Shown: positions 28,924 to 39,771 of the stretch, piece after piece | Layout: each line of letters begins with the position of its first letter | How positions within the stretch are numbered: the stretch's first letter is position 1 | Notes under the pieces: generated by a model | The model's input: only the letters and a program-made list of their open reading frames with translations | Told to the model about the DNA's origin: nothing | Databases searched by the model: none | DNA from: Sporothrix humicola | Lineage: Eukaryota; Ascomycota; Sordariomycetes; Ophiostomatales; Ophiostomataceae | Assembly (NCBI GenBank): GCA_021396245.1 | Contig: WNYE01000001.1 | Span: forward strand, 1,116,001 to 1,180,000 | Direction of reading: 5' to 3' | DNA length: 64,000 nucleotides | Made by a program: the position numbers and the translations under genes

Positions 28924-31900
28924 GATATCATCGCCCTGGCCTTGTTCGTATTGTCTCACAGCCGTATGGCCTCGTGGCCTGATGACCTGATACTGACGAC
29001 AAGCGTCCTTTCAAGCGTTGGTGAGCCTTTAAGCGTATCTGCAAGTGTACAAACAGAGGCAAGATGTCTTGTAAACGGCCCGTTGCTCGAGCATCTAGGG
29101 CACAAGTGACTTGATGTCTAACTGCAGATGGCAAAGACCAAGCCTGGCGGAAACAGGAACGAGGCTTGAGCCTATGCTATCATGAACAAATGCCGATGCT
29201 CAAGACATCCAGACCAAAGGATCGACAAGGTCTAGCCTTGTGGTCTTGAACCTCAAACATCACATTCATATCCACAAGGCTAAGAAGGATGCACATCACG
29301 ACAAGGAAAACTGGGAAGGATAAACATAAAGACTAGGGAAGCTGGTAAGGTAAGAAGCTCTTTAAGGCTAGACATTTGAAGATATCGATGTGGTCTGTGT
29401 AGGGGCGTGTGCGGAAGATGAAAGGTTGGATGTGAGAAGCTAGATGAAGGGCGGCGATGCGCAGTCTATGAGAATAGACACTAATGAACAGATTTTCTGA
29501 ATCATTATCTGCGATGTGGCCCATGCAGCTAGTGGAGGATCAAGCATGGACGTCTTTTGATGTGCAATGGGCTGTCGTTCATTGAAATTTTCTGACGATG
29601 CGATGCACGTCCATGCCGTCTATCCGTAGCCTTATTGGGGTGGGGTGAATGTCTTTTACTTTGTAAGACGTGAACCAAAATGATGAGGTGCATGAGCATC
29701 ACGGATGGGCCATAAGATGAGGATGCGGTGAGCTGAACGTAGACATTGTGAAATTGGCATCGGATTCAGGCAAGTTCACGATGCTCACGATAGACGGCTG
29801 TTTCACATTTTTAATGGGAGAATTAGAGTGAGTACGGGCTAGCAGAATTCTAAAAAAAAGAAAACCTGTATGGCCAAAGTTGTAGTCACAAACGTGATCA
29901 CAAGATGAATGAGATGAGATCCAGCAGGTGCGTCGTAGAGCATGGTCGTAGGACATATCGTCAAATTGATGGTGGGTGGACGGTGAAGGGGAATCATGGG
30001 AATGAAGATGGGAATAAACAGAAGACTTGTCCATTCTGAGTGACAGAAACAGCCCCCAAAGACCGGCTTTACCCCATATAGGTATGTCCAACTGCTGCCA
30101 AACCTGCCAAAGTTACCCTCTCATGCACGCTTTGTCCATCGGTGGCTTTGTTTCAAAGCACGTTGCCTTTAATTTAAAGAGGATGTGGGCGGTAGAGGCG
30201 ATCGTAAACGTGATAGACTGTTTGTTTTGCCATTCAATGAAATAAAAATGAATAGAGGCTGGAAAGAGTCAATATTGTTGAGCTGTTGTCGTGATGTGGA
30301 CTCATCTCCGTGTTTTCCAATCCATAGTGCATTTTTATTTCTATTTTTATCCTGTATTCATGGTCCTCCACCGGCATATCATGGTACATCATTTTGATCC
30401 TCAGCCTAGAGTTTCACGCCAACATAGACTTGGTCATCTGCTTCTTACCTTTCCCTTTTTCTCACCATCTCGGATGTCTTTTATCTTTAACTTTGAGGCT
30501 TCAAATTGGCATTATGAAAAGCTCCGTTCATTTCACGATCTTTGCATTTGTCTAAAATGTCAAAAATAGAAACGTCACGGGCCAATATGGAGAAAATGAC
30601 GACAGATGAGATTTGGAAAGTGAATAGAGGCCATTTTGACTTGGAATCACGCGGTTTTGAGGTGTGGTTTGTTGAAAAAAGAGCTTAAATCGAAGCCAAA
30701 AGACACCAGAAGACACCAGCCAGTGCACGACAGCTCGATGCAGCTAGAGACATGGCACCTGCACGCACTGGTAAAACCGCGATGCTTCCTTGGCGTATTT
30801 TTGCTCAACACGGGCGTCGTGTGCGAGTAGTCAATGATTCATCCTACTTTGCTCAGTGAATTCATTGTTGTAAACTTTTCATCTGCCATGATCCTTGAGA
30901 TGTCTGGCCGTCTTTCCCCATCTCCATCCTGCCGCGAAAGATTGGCAAAGCAGAACCCTCAAGACACAGATCCAGCCCAGTCTGTGCATCTCTTGTGTCT
31001 AGTACAAACAGCCGGCCGTTTCCTAGCTCTGTTGATCCTTGTTGTCGCTGATCTGTGCCTTTTTTGCTCCCTGTTAATTGTTTATTCAGTTTCGCTTGCC
31101 TCGCTTGCTTTCTTTTTCTTTACCTTTTCTTCACCCCTCCTCCTTAACATCTCGGCCTTTCTTTTATTGAATTTTCTTAGATTGTTTAGGTCGTTTAAAT
31201 GATCTGTTTTTTCTTCTTCTTTTTATCTTTTCTTTTTCTTTTTCTTCTTTTTCTGATCTTTTCGCCCCCAATAATCTCGTGATCCTGGCATCGCGACTGA
31301 ACTCAACTGTGCACGGAACAGTTCTTCGGCGTTGCTCCAAACCTGGAGCCCAGTATTTCTGAACAATCGTGGTCTGTGTTTCTACATCTGGTGGAGATGC
31401 CTTGTCTAAACTCTTTTTCCCTCTTCTTCTTCCTTTTTTTTTTTTTCTTTCTTTTTGCTTCCAATTTGCCCCTGCATGTTGATGCTGCGCAAATTGCCCC
31501 TCAATACCTCAAGGCCCATTCTCTGTCCCGCATCCTTTTTGTCTTTTGCGTTTGTTGCCCTACGATGTGCTGAGTTTTACGGAGTCTCAATGAGCCCCTG
31601 CATTTCGTCTTGGTTTCCCTTTTCTTCACCTTGCAGCATTAGTGTGGTGAGGTTGCACGCGCACGTCCCAAAAGGCGTTGTGATTCAAAAAGGAAAGGCA
31701 CAAAATTATGGGGTAGGTAGGAAAAATAAAAAAGAAACGCTGAGAATAAAATCGGAATCAAAGTGATGCTTGAAAATAAAAAATAAAAGAGAGCAGCCGA
31801 CAACCGCAAAAAGAAAGAAAACCGTTGCGGAAAAAGAAAGTAGAGGATTCAGACGTAACACACACCTCTTCGGACATTCTTCACACCTCACAACCTCCTG

Positions 31901-34900
31901 TCACTCACCTAGCGTTTTCAGATAGTTCTGACAGTGTCCCTGGTTGTCACTGATTAACTTGTCTTATGATATTGATTAAATCTGGTTGATATTGGCCATC
32001 AGCCAAGGACGGAGCTTTTAGTACGCCTTCATTATTATCACTAGCCCCTCTGAATTTATTGTTTTCCCCCCGGAGCCTTTCCGGCACACTATTTTGCCCC
32101 TTCCTGCAAGTATAATGCACCGGAATATAGGTCAGAAACACACCCGTTCTTAGCTCTTAATTCTTCAACAAGGTGTTAACACAAATCAACACTTGTTGGC
32201 CATCGTTCACACAGAAGGTCGTATGCATCCAGCCCGTTTTGGCCGATGAACCTGCATGCTGCAGGTCCAGGCCTCCAGTGCAACTCCGGATGCATGCATT
32301 CTGATTCTCACACAGTTTGTCCCCTATTTTGGCACTCGTTTTGGCCCCCATCTCTGTCAAACTGTGGCCTGGCTCCTCGTATTCTCGGAGGTTTTTTGTC
32401 TCGACTTTCTTACCATTGGGCGGGCGCAGCTGGTTTCCTAAAGTAGTAATAGAGAGGGCAAAAAGGGGAAGCCAAAAGGCAAAACGGATAACATCCAGAG
32501 TCGTTTTTCTTAAGCGATGCTACATCGCGGCCAGAATGAGGAAACAACTGTCCATCCTGATCCTGCAACACCGTCTGTCTATTTCCTATTTCGGAAAGGC
32601 AGCCAAGACGACCTCTGGGCCACAAACGTAAACAGAACAGAAAAAAAAAACGAAAAGAAAACCAGACAAATTCAATAAAAAGTTGAAACAAAATGTCTGA
32701 GATCATCGACGATATTATCGTCCGCTAGACAGCCATGTCTAAGAATTAAAAGAAATAAGCTCCTGAAAATGATTTATCAACTGGAATAACGACTTTACAA
32801 TCCAGGAAGATCCCTCAAACAATGGAGATGCCCCTCACAAATAACTGATTGTCTTATCCACTGCCGATCGCCGTTTGTGACACACTGCAGATGAGCACTT
32901 GTAGGGGTCAACTGCAGCTTGCAGCGCATATCACATTTGGACTGCATTACCGCAGCCATGACTGCCGACATCAGAAAAGGAAGCAGATGCGATATCCTGC
33001 TCTGTACAACGTCCATCTCTGAAAATCATTTTTATATCATTTTGATGTCGCCTTGAATATGCCCGATGCCCCTCAATGTTGCTCTTGGATATGTCCGATG
33101 CTCCTGAATGCTGCCCTGAAATGTCGCCGACTACCGAGCCAACCGAGACTGCCGATCGCCGTTGTGCCCCTTTTCCGGCAGGCTGTGCCTTTATCGTTTC
33201 TTTTTGCTTTCCTTTACCAACATGCGGCGCTTTCTTTTTTTCCACGAAGAAGGTCGTACTCGCAACGCTCTTTTGCAACTTTTGACCGACAACTGCTACC
33301 TATATCACCTATATCACTGTGACGGCGTGTATTCTTTCATACGGTTGCTGCAACGCAGCCTTGCTCACTTTGTTGACCTACTGTGTACTACGTTTATGCC
33401 CCTCATATTTTGTTTTCCTTTTTTTCCATCCTCGCCATGCTCACCGTTGTATCCTGCGGCTCCGCCAGGAACACCGCCGAGAGATATTACCCCTGATAGC
33501 TCCGCAACTTGGACGCCATTACAAAAAAAAGGACAAGAAGAAAAGACAAGAAACGCTATTACCAGTTTGAGCTTCATCTCGCGCCGGGATTGTTTAATGC
33601 CCACACCGTAGCACACCTTATCGACTTACCATGTCAGGAGTGAGTACACAGCTCTGCCGTAATAGTAAACGTCGTGTTGTAGTGATCCTCTTCTCCATGG
33701 TGCATGCTGCTCAACGTAGCTTCACTGCACCCCTCCCCTTCTTTTGCTAGGTTGTGAAAATCCTGGTGAAGCCTTTCTTGAAACGACCGTTGTCGTCTTG
33801 GGCAAGAACTGCGCAAACGACGACACATTTTGTTGTTTCTTTCCTTTTTTGCTGGGTTTTCTGCTTTTTTACACACCCCTCTGTATCCGGATACTGTCCG
33901 TGCCGAGTGACGAAAAACGACGTTGAAGATATTCAACAAATCGATAAATTCATATTCAACTAATACTTCGACATTGTTGACGGCAAAAGCCTCTAATGCA
34001 CACCTCAGCTCACCTCGATCCTGCGCCCTTGTCCGTCTTGCTTGTCTGCCGGCACAAGCGTCTCAAGAGTTGACGCTATCCCTCATGTTTGTGGTGTTTT
34101 ACAGCCATTTTGCGAGAAAGATTTGCACCTCGCCGTCCCTAGCCGCCGCTTAAACGACTAATACCGGCCTAATAACGGCCAGGGCCTTGCCTTGTCAGAG
34201 GATGTCTGATATTCGAGTGAAATCGCGGAGTTGGATGTGTGAGGCTTGAAGGCTTTTGGAGGATTTTGTTTGTTTTTTTGGGCAATGGCTGCTGACGATC
34301 GCCGTCGGTTTGTCCACTTTGCTGATCATCGACACTATTGAAAAGCTCGGCTTCACGACGCTCATCGGCCCCATCCTTGGCCGTCTTTTTAGTGCTATTC
34401 CGTGCGCTGCGGCTTCTCACATCCATCCCCATCTTCAACATCACCTCAGGTGAACACAAACGATAATAAATGTGAAAAGAAATGACTTTAAAAAAAAGAA
34501 ATGACATAAAAAACAACACCCCTCCCTTGTCATCAAAACGCAACGGCTCCTTCCTGCCTCTTCCCCCTCCCCGGTCACAGTCCGGGTGGTCTCTGCTAGA
34601 CACAGTCGATGCCGAAAGGAGCAAGGTCCGGCGTTTCAGAATGCTGAACGTCGTAACAATGCTTTCTTTTTTTCGTTCTTTCTCTTTGGTTTTCGTTGCT
34701 GTTACGCGATTCTCACCTCCCCAACGGGAAAGTCTATTTTCGTTACAGCGATGGTGGACTACTGTCGTGCTTTTCCGCAACGGCACTGATACTCTTCTGA
34801 ACTGTGCTTTTGCGGACGAATGAATGTGGAGAGGACCGACAAGAGAGAGAGAGAGAAGAAGAAAAAAAAAAGGTAATAGCAGTAGCGGACGAACCGTTCA

Positions 34901-35725
34901 TCGACTAACAGCAAAGCATCGTACGACAACAGGCCTTGTTGGCCTTTGCTGGCCTCTGGGCACCATTGTCTCTCAGCCATTTTTAGGTATGTTCTTTCCT
35001 CTCTTTGGTCTAAAGCTGGCCCTTCCTCGGGCTCTCAGATCATGGCCTGTCTTCTATTGTGTCTAGATCGTCAACTAAAGGGATGCTAAAGTAAACAAAA
35101 CCGTAGTCTCGACTTGAGAATCGCCGGACAAAAATCATGAAATCAAGAAATCAGGAAAACCAAGAAACGCCAACACAAAACATCACGACATGGTCCTTGC
35201 ATCGTGTTCTGGCCATGCCATCGACGGCATTTTTTGTGCCGTTGATCAAGGGCAAGCACAAGGGCCAGGAGAGATGAAGATCAAGAGGCAAAGGCCCAGC
35301 CCTGTTTGACACACCCCAAAACCTTGTAAATACCTCAACGCACGCGCCAGAAAGGAATCGGCATTCACTGTCCAGACCTTCAAAAACCTTGACCTGGAGA
35401 ATGAACAACTGGCTTTAACAACATAGCACGTACCAATTGGTGATCTTCGTCGTGCAGGATTTACTTTAGAGAGTTGTTAAAGCTGATAAAGTTGTTGAGT
35501 TTGTTGAGGACGTTTGTTTCCCGTCCCCTTTGGGCTTCCTGCAGCGGAAGGATGAGCATCAATGAAGAGGGACAGGCCATTGTCCGGGTCGTAAGGCACC
35601 AGTACGCGGAGAAACAACACAAAGACAGAAAAGTCGGAAACAATGTGCTCACAATTCATCGTGCATCGACTATCTTGCAGCATCTGGTATGAGGCACTCC
35701 TTGTAAAACTAAGCATCGGACAACG

Positions 35726-35786
35726 GGCATTGGTCATTGGGCATCACACATCACACATTAGCCATACGCCATTAGCCATTAGACAT
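35726..35786. repeat. degenerate short repeats (CATCACA, GCCATTA)
   Basis: CATCACA occurs twice and GCCAT(T)A-type words occur three times in about 60 nt. It is low-complexity sequence in non-coding DNA. Confidence 0.6.
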
Positions 35787-36191
35787 GCATCCTGCAGTAT
35801 GCAGCCCTAAGAAATAGAGTCTCCTGAGTCAACTAAACAAGGCGGTCGACTGCATGTTAACCCCTGGAGTGATATGCAATAACTGACCGCTGATATGCGT
35901 AAAAGATTCGAGGTGTGATATCGGCAGTGGCCAGGCCAGACCAGCACCAGTAGCCCTATTTTGCCTGCCTAGACGAGGAGAGAGGGATGACCACCAATCA
36001 CGGAAGCACGGCTCCGGGACACCGGCGGCTCGGAATGAAGCCGTTAACGGCAACAATGTGCGCCGTTCTTGAAACCGCGTGTGACATCCGTCATGTGATG
36101 GAAAAGGACGTATCCCGTAAAGTAGAATAACTCGTTCAACGGTCGAAAGGCTCTCAACAACTTTACGTCCATGGTTGCCCATGAATAACTG

Positions 36192-36263
36192 GGCTCAATA
36201 AAGATAAACGGGGAGGCAATCACATGTGAGCCGTAGATCGTTGAAAGCGTTTATTAGGGTTAG
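36192..36263 (-). ncRNA. speculative telomerase-RNA-like template and pseudoknot
   Basis: On the minus strand the decamer CTAACCCTAA (36263 to 36254) equals 1.67 repeats of the complement of TTAGGG, as in the template of a telomerase RNA from an organism with TTAGGG telomeres. Just 3' of it the strand can form an H-type pseudoknot: stem 1 is ATAAACG (36254-36248) with CGTTTAT (36210-36204), and stem 2 is GGCTCA (36232-36227) with TGAGCC (36197-36192). A decamer match is expected about 0.1 times by chance in 64 kb, and fungal telomerase RNAs usually separate template and pseudoknot more widely. The same bases contain AATAAA on the minus strand, so a poly(A) signal for the gene ending at 36703 is the simpler explanation. 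Confidence 0.12.
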
Positions 36264-36702
36264 TTGTTGCAATAAAAACAAAGCGGAGGAAAGGATCATA
36301 AAATATTATCAAATGATAGGACGAAAGAAACAAACCAAAAAAAAAAGGTTGGGTACAGTAGAGCCTCCATCATATCCAGCCATATACCACATTCCAGAAT
36401 CCCGGCCCATCCATAGAGGTATCTTGTATAACGGAGAAAAATAATAACAAAAAATCAAAGACAAGGAAGAGTTAAGCTGGTAGAGAAAGCATATAAAAAT
36501 CCAAAACATGGAGAACATGTAGAATGGGGTAATAGAAGTGATAAAAAAACATGCAGAGTCTAACGCGTTCATCTTAAAAACGCTGATGTCGTTAAGTAAA
36601 CGCAGAAGAGAGAACGGATAGCAGTAGAACAATGAGTGTAATGAGGGCATTATTGTGAAGAATAAAGAGAAAAATAAGGAAAGACAAATGAAATCGTAAC
36701 AT

Positions 36703-39700
36703 CTATATCTCTCCGCTGTCAGGGATGGTCCTCGATGGGAACAGATTGTCGGCATCCTTGTTTTGTGGTGCTGCCGGTCGTATTGTGAGGCTCGATGATG
36801 CAGTTGATGGTGATGCGTACGAGAACGGCTGTCGTGGAGGCGGTGTAGATGTTGGTGTTGTGGTCGAAATGGACATGGGCATAGACATTGGCATCGACAT
36901 GGACAGAGCTGAGGGCAGACTTGTCACCGTCGCTGCTGTTGTGGCCGTGTCGGCTGTGCTGCTGCTCAAAATGCTGGCTGTGCTGACTGTCGACGAGAAC
37001 GAGGCTGTCGCTGCGGCGGGCTTGCCATTGTTTGCAGTGCTGCCGTTGTTGTTGAGAATGCCAGTACCGACCCGGTGATTATGGCTATGCCTTGAATAAC
37101 TTGTACTCCGCCGTGGAGCCGTCCACGAAGTGATGGTATCGCCATCCTCCTCGCCGTCGTCCCGCATCAAAAGTGGCGGCAACTCCAGCGACTCTATGCT
37201 GTCCATGTCGTCCTGCTTTTGCCTTTCGGTTTGTGGGGGTGAGGGTGGTTGTGGAAGAGAGCGATTTGGCGGTGGCCCTCGAGACAAGATGGGCTCGTCC
37301 TTTGCTATCGGCCGTGGTGGTGCCCGTCTGCTTCCAGAAGTAACAGAAAAGGCTGTTGCCGGCATACTAAAACTGCGGCCTGCACCACCGCCAGTGCTGT
37401 ATGGATTAAAGACTGGTTGTGGTGGCGGATCTGGCATTACCAAGTCGGGAATCTCGAGCGGTCCTTCATGTGGCCGTTTTGGTCTTGCCGGACTGACAGT
37501 ACCGCCCGGAGTTGATGATATGGCGGCGTTTGTTATTGATGTACAAGCAACAGCAGAGATACTGACCAAGGGCATCATCGGTTCAACGGTGTTCGTGGTC
37601 ACCGCGTTGCCATACAAGTTAGTCGCCGGAATGATGGTTGATGATGCTGTCGAATAGCTACCGTAGCTGGACCGTAGGCCACGACTGCTGCTGATACTAC
37701 CATCGCCAACATGCGTCGAAAATATGGAGTGAGGCAGTGGTGGTAGAGGAGGAATTGGTCCTTGATCTCGATCTGACGATGGTGTTTGAGACGCCGGTGA
37801 GTTCCGTGAAGACTCGCTCTCGGCCGCTTTCTGGAAGTCGTAGTGTCCATGCTTTTGTTGGGCATGTTTCTGCTGCTCTAGCTTTTGCTGCTCCGTCAGT
37901 TTGGACGGCCGAATATTTGGTGTCTTTTCGCGCCGTGGCTCAAGCTTGTTCGTTGTCGGTGCGCAAATTGGTGAGCTCGGGAAGTAGTACGGCACGAAAT
38001 TGCCATTATAGCCGTAATATCCATAGTAACTGCTGCCGCTGTTAGCAGCTGACGCCCGATTTTTGTTGTGGCCCGGCCGGCCATCCTCCTCCAGGTCGAT
38101 ATCTGGTCGGCCTCGTGCGCTCATTTGCGTCGGACTCGGCGGAGGCGAGAGCGAGGTCAGGGGCGGCGAAATGCTGCGCTCGCGCTGTCTCCGCGACAGG
38201 AATGATGGTAGGATGCTCCGGGGAGCACGCTCGGCCGTCCGGGGCGGTGATCGCGGATCGGACGAAGGTGCTTTTCTTGTCATTCTAAAAACAGCAAAAA
38301 ATTTCGTGCCTGCCCGTTTCGGCGACGGTTGTGTTTTGGCCATGCCGGCCACGGCCGATACACCACGCACGGAATTGCATGAGTTGGCTGGCGAGATGAG
38401 CGGCGTCGGTACGTCGTCTCTGTCTCCACCTCGCCCATGGCCCGGATAGAATAGCATCTGGCCCTGTTGGCGAAGACGAGCAGTCAGGCCAATATTGCTT
38501 GTCGTGGTGGTGTTGCCGTACGACGGCCGTCGGCCCGGCCCGCTGCCGCCCCCACCGCGACTTCCTATTCCGGACCGGCTTGCACTTCCCCCTCCACGAT
38601 GCTGATATGACTGCTCCTGGCCAAGCATATTGTTGTTGCGGCGGCGGCGTAGGAAATAAAAGACGATGCCGGCTACCAATAAAACAAGAACGACAACCAC
38701 GACAACAATGGCGCCCTTGACGCCAGCAGATGGCCCACTGGGAAGACTGGATGGCGTAGCAGAGTTGCCGTCGTTATCGTTACTGTTGGAGGCCCTCGGT
38801 CCTGTAGCAGCTGGCCCTCCCGCTCCTCCTGAGGCAATGCTCCCTAATGTTAGAGAAGTGGCCGTGATTGCCAATGGTGGAGACCCAGAAGCTGTTGTCA
38901 GGCGCTGGGTGCGGTGCTGTGTGGCCAATGTTGTCGAGCCGGCAGCGTCGGCGGTCATGGTCGGTTTCGGTGTTGCCGTTTCCGTTTTTGTTTCAGTGGC
39001 GACGGCGGCCGCGCGGTGACGGCACGGGTTTCCCGACGGGCCGGCTGTGAGGAGGCTGCTGCAGTAGTAGCTGGAGGGAGGCGGTCCGGGATCGTAGATG
39101 GAAGAGTAGCCGAAGCTGGGCTGTCAGATAAGTTGCAAAGAGTCTGAGAGGAGAAATATTACTCACTTCTGGCACTGGTTGATGATCAAGTCGACGTTGG
39201 CTGGCTCTATCAGTAATGATTTAATGATTTCATTTGACTTCTCCTTCCAAGTGAACTTACGATCCTGGCCGGTACCGCCGTTGGCGTCGATCCAGACACC
39301 GCAAAAGGCCGAGTCGCACCAGTAGAGCTGCCAGAGCTCTTGTTGGACGGACGATGACGAAAGTAGTGAACAGATGCCGAGCGGTAGTGAAGACGAAGAT
39401 GATGTCGATGATGACGAAGGTGTTGACAAAGAATCAAAGAACCCTTGGCGGCACGCGTCGATGCACTGTTGCGCGTCGCCGCCGTCGTAAAAAGTTGTTG
39501 ACGATGCCCGGCGAAGTTGAGCTGTAGGTTGTGGCGGCGATGATGATGGTGAGAATGGCGACTGCCAGTTGTTGGCAGACGGGTCCCTGTTCCTGTTGTT
39601 GTTGTCGTTGTAGTTGGTACCGCTGTTGTTGTCAAGATCAATGTCCGTGGCATGGAGATCACGGAGTTTGCGCTCTTTGATTTTTCTTCCCCTGGCCGCT

Positions 39701-39771
39701 CTTCTGACCCTGCTGCTATCGCCTTCCTCCAGGGGACAAAGACACTGGGCTGGTGTCTCGGGTGGGCCCAT
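36703..39771 (-). CDS. single-pass membrane protein with Cys-containing N-terminal region and long basic/proline-rich tail
   Basis: Model: complement of 36703-39115 and 39167-39771, giving 1005 aa. The 51-nt intron (donor GTGAGT, acceptor CCCAG) joins NQCQ to NFGYSS in frame. Residues 1-220 hold spaced cysteines (QCLC, CIDAC, WCDSAFC, NQC) like the extracellular domains of fungal surface proteins. A Thr/Ser/Pro stalk follows, then a Val-rich membrane segment (about 336-357) and RRRR, which marks the cytosolic side. The remaining 640 residues are disordered, with Pro, Ser and Arg blocks. I do not know the function; a sensor or cell-wall/surface receptor-like role is inference from architecture only. 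The ATG at 39771 has a good context, but the product then lacks a signal peptide. An ATG at 40469 opens with a leader-like hydrophobic peptide and could be a first exon joined by a long intron. CT-rich DNA makes such peptides by chance, so this is open. Confidence 0.7.

Larger units (their letters stand above)
22291..30000. other. gene-free stretch, desert part 4
   Basis: No supportable gene. The stretch contains the 11-nt array at 22657, a 12-nt duplication at 25110, CCAGGCC words at 26636 and 26701, an AT-rich patch at about 27360-27490, the hairpin at 27789, and degenerate GGTCTAAC repeats near 28.9 kb. Confidence 0.7.
30001..36702. other. gene-free stretch, desert part 5
   Basis: No supportable protein-coding gene. 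It contains pyrimidine tracts at about 31205-31255 and 31421-31457, CCAGGCC words at 32267 and 35931, a degenerate GCCATTA repeat near 35.75 kb, and the telomere-repeat-like decamer at 36254-36263. The last 450 nt lie downstream of the stop of the minus-strand membrane protein gene and probably include its 3' untranslated region. Confidence 0.65.

Noticed and set aside
34256..34453. 65-codon hydrophobic plus-strand frame
   Set aside because: It looks membrane-like, but begins at TTG, is short, and has no neighbouring exon or family match.
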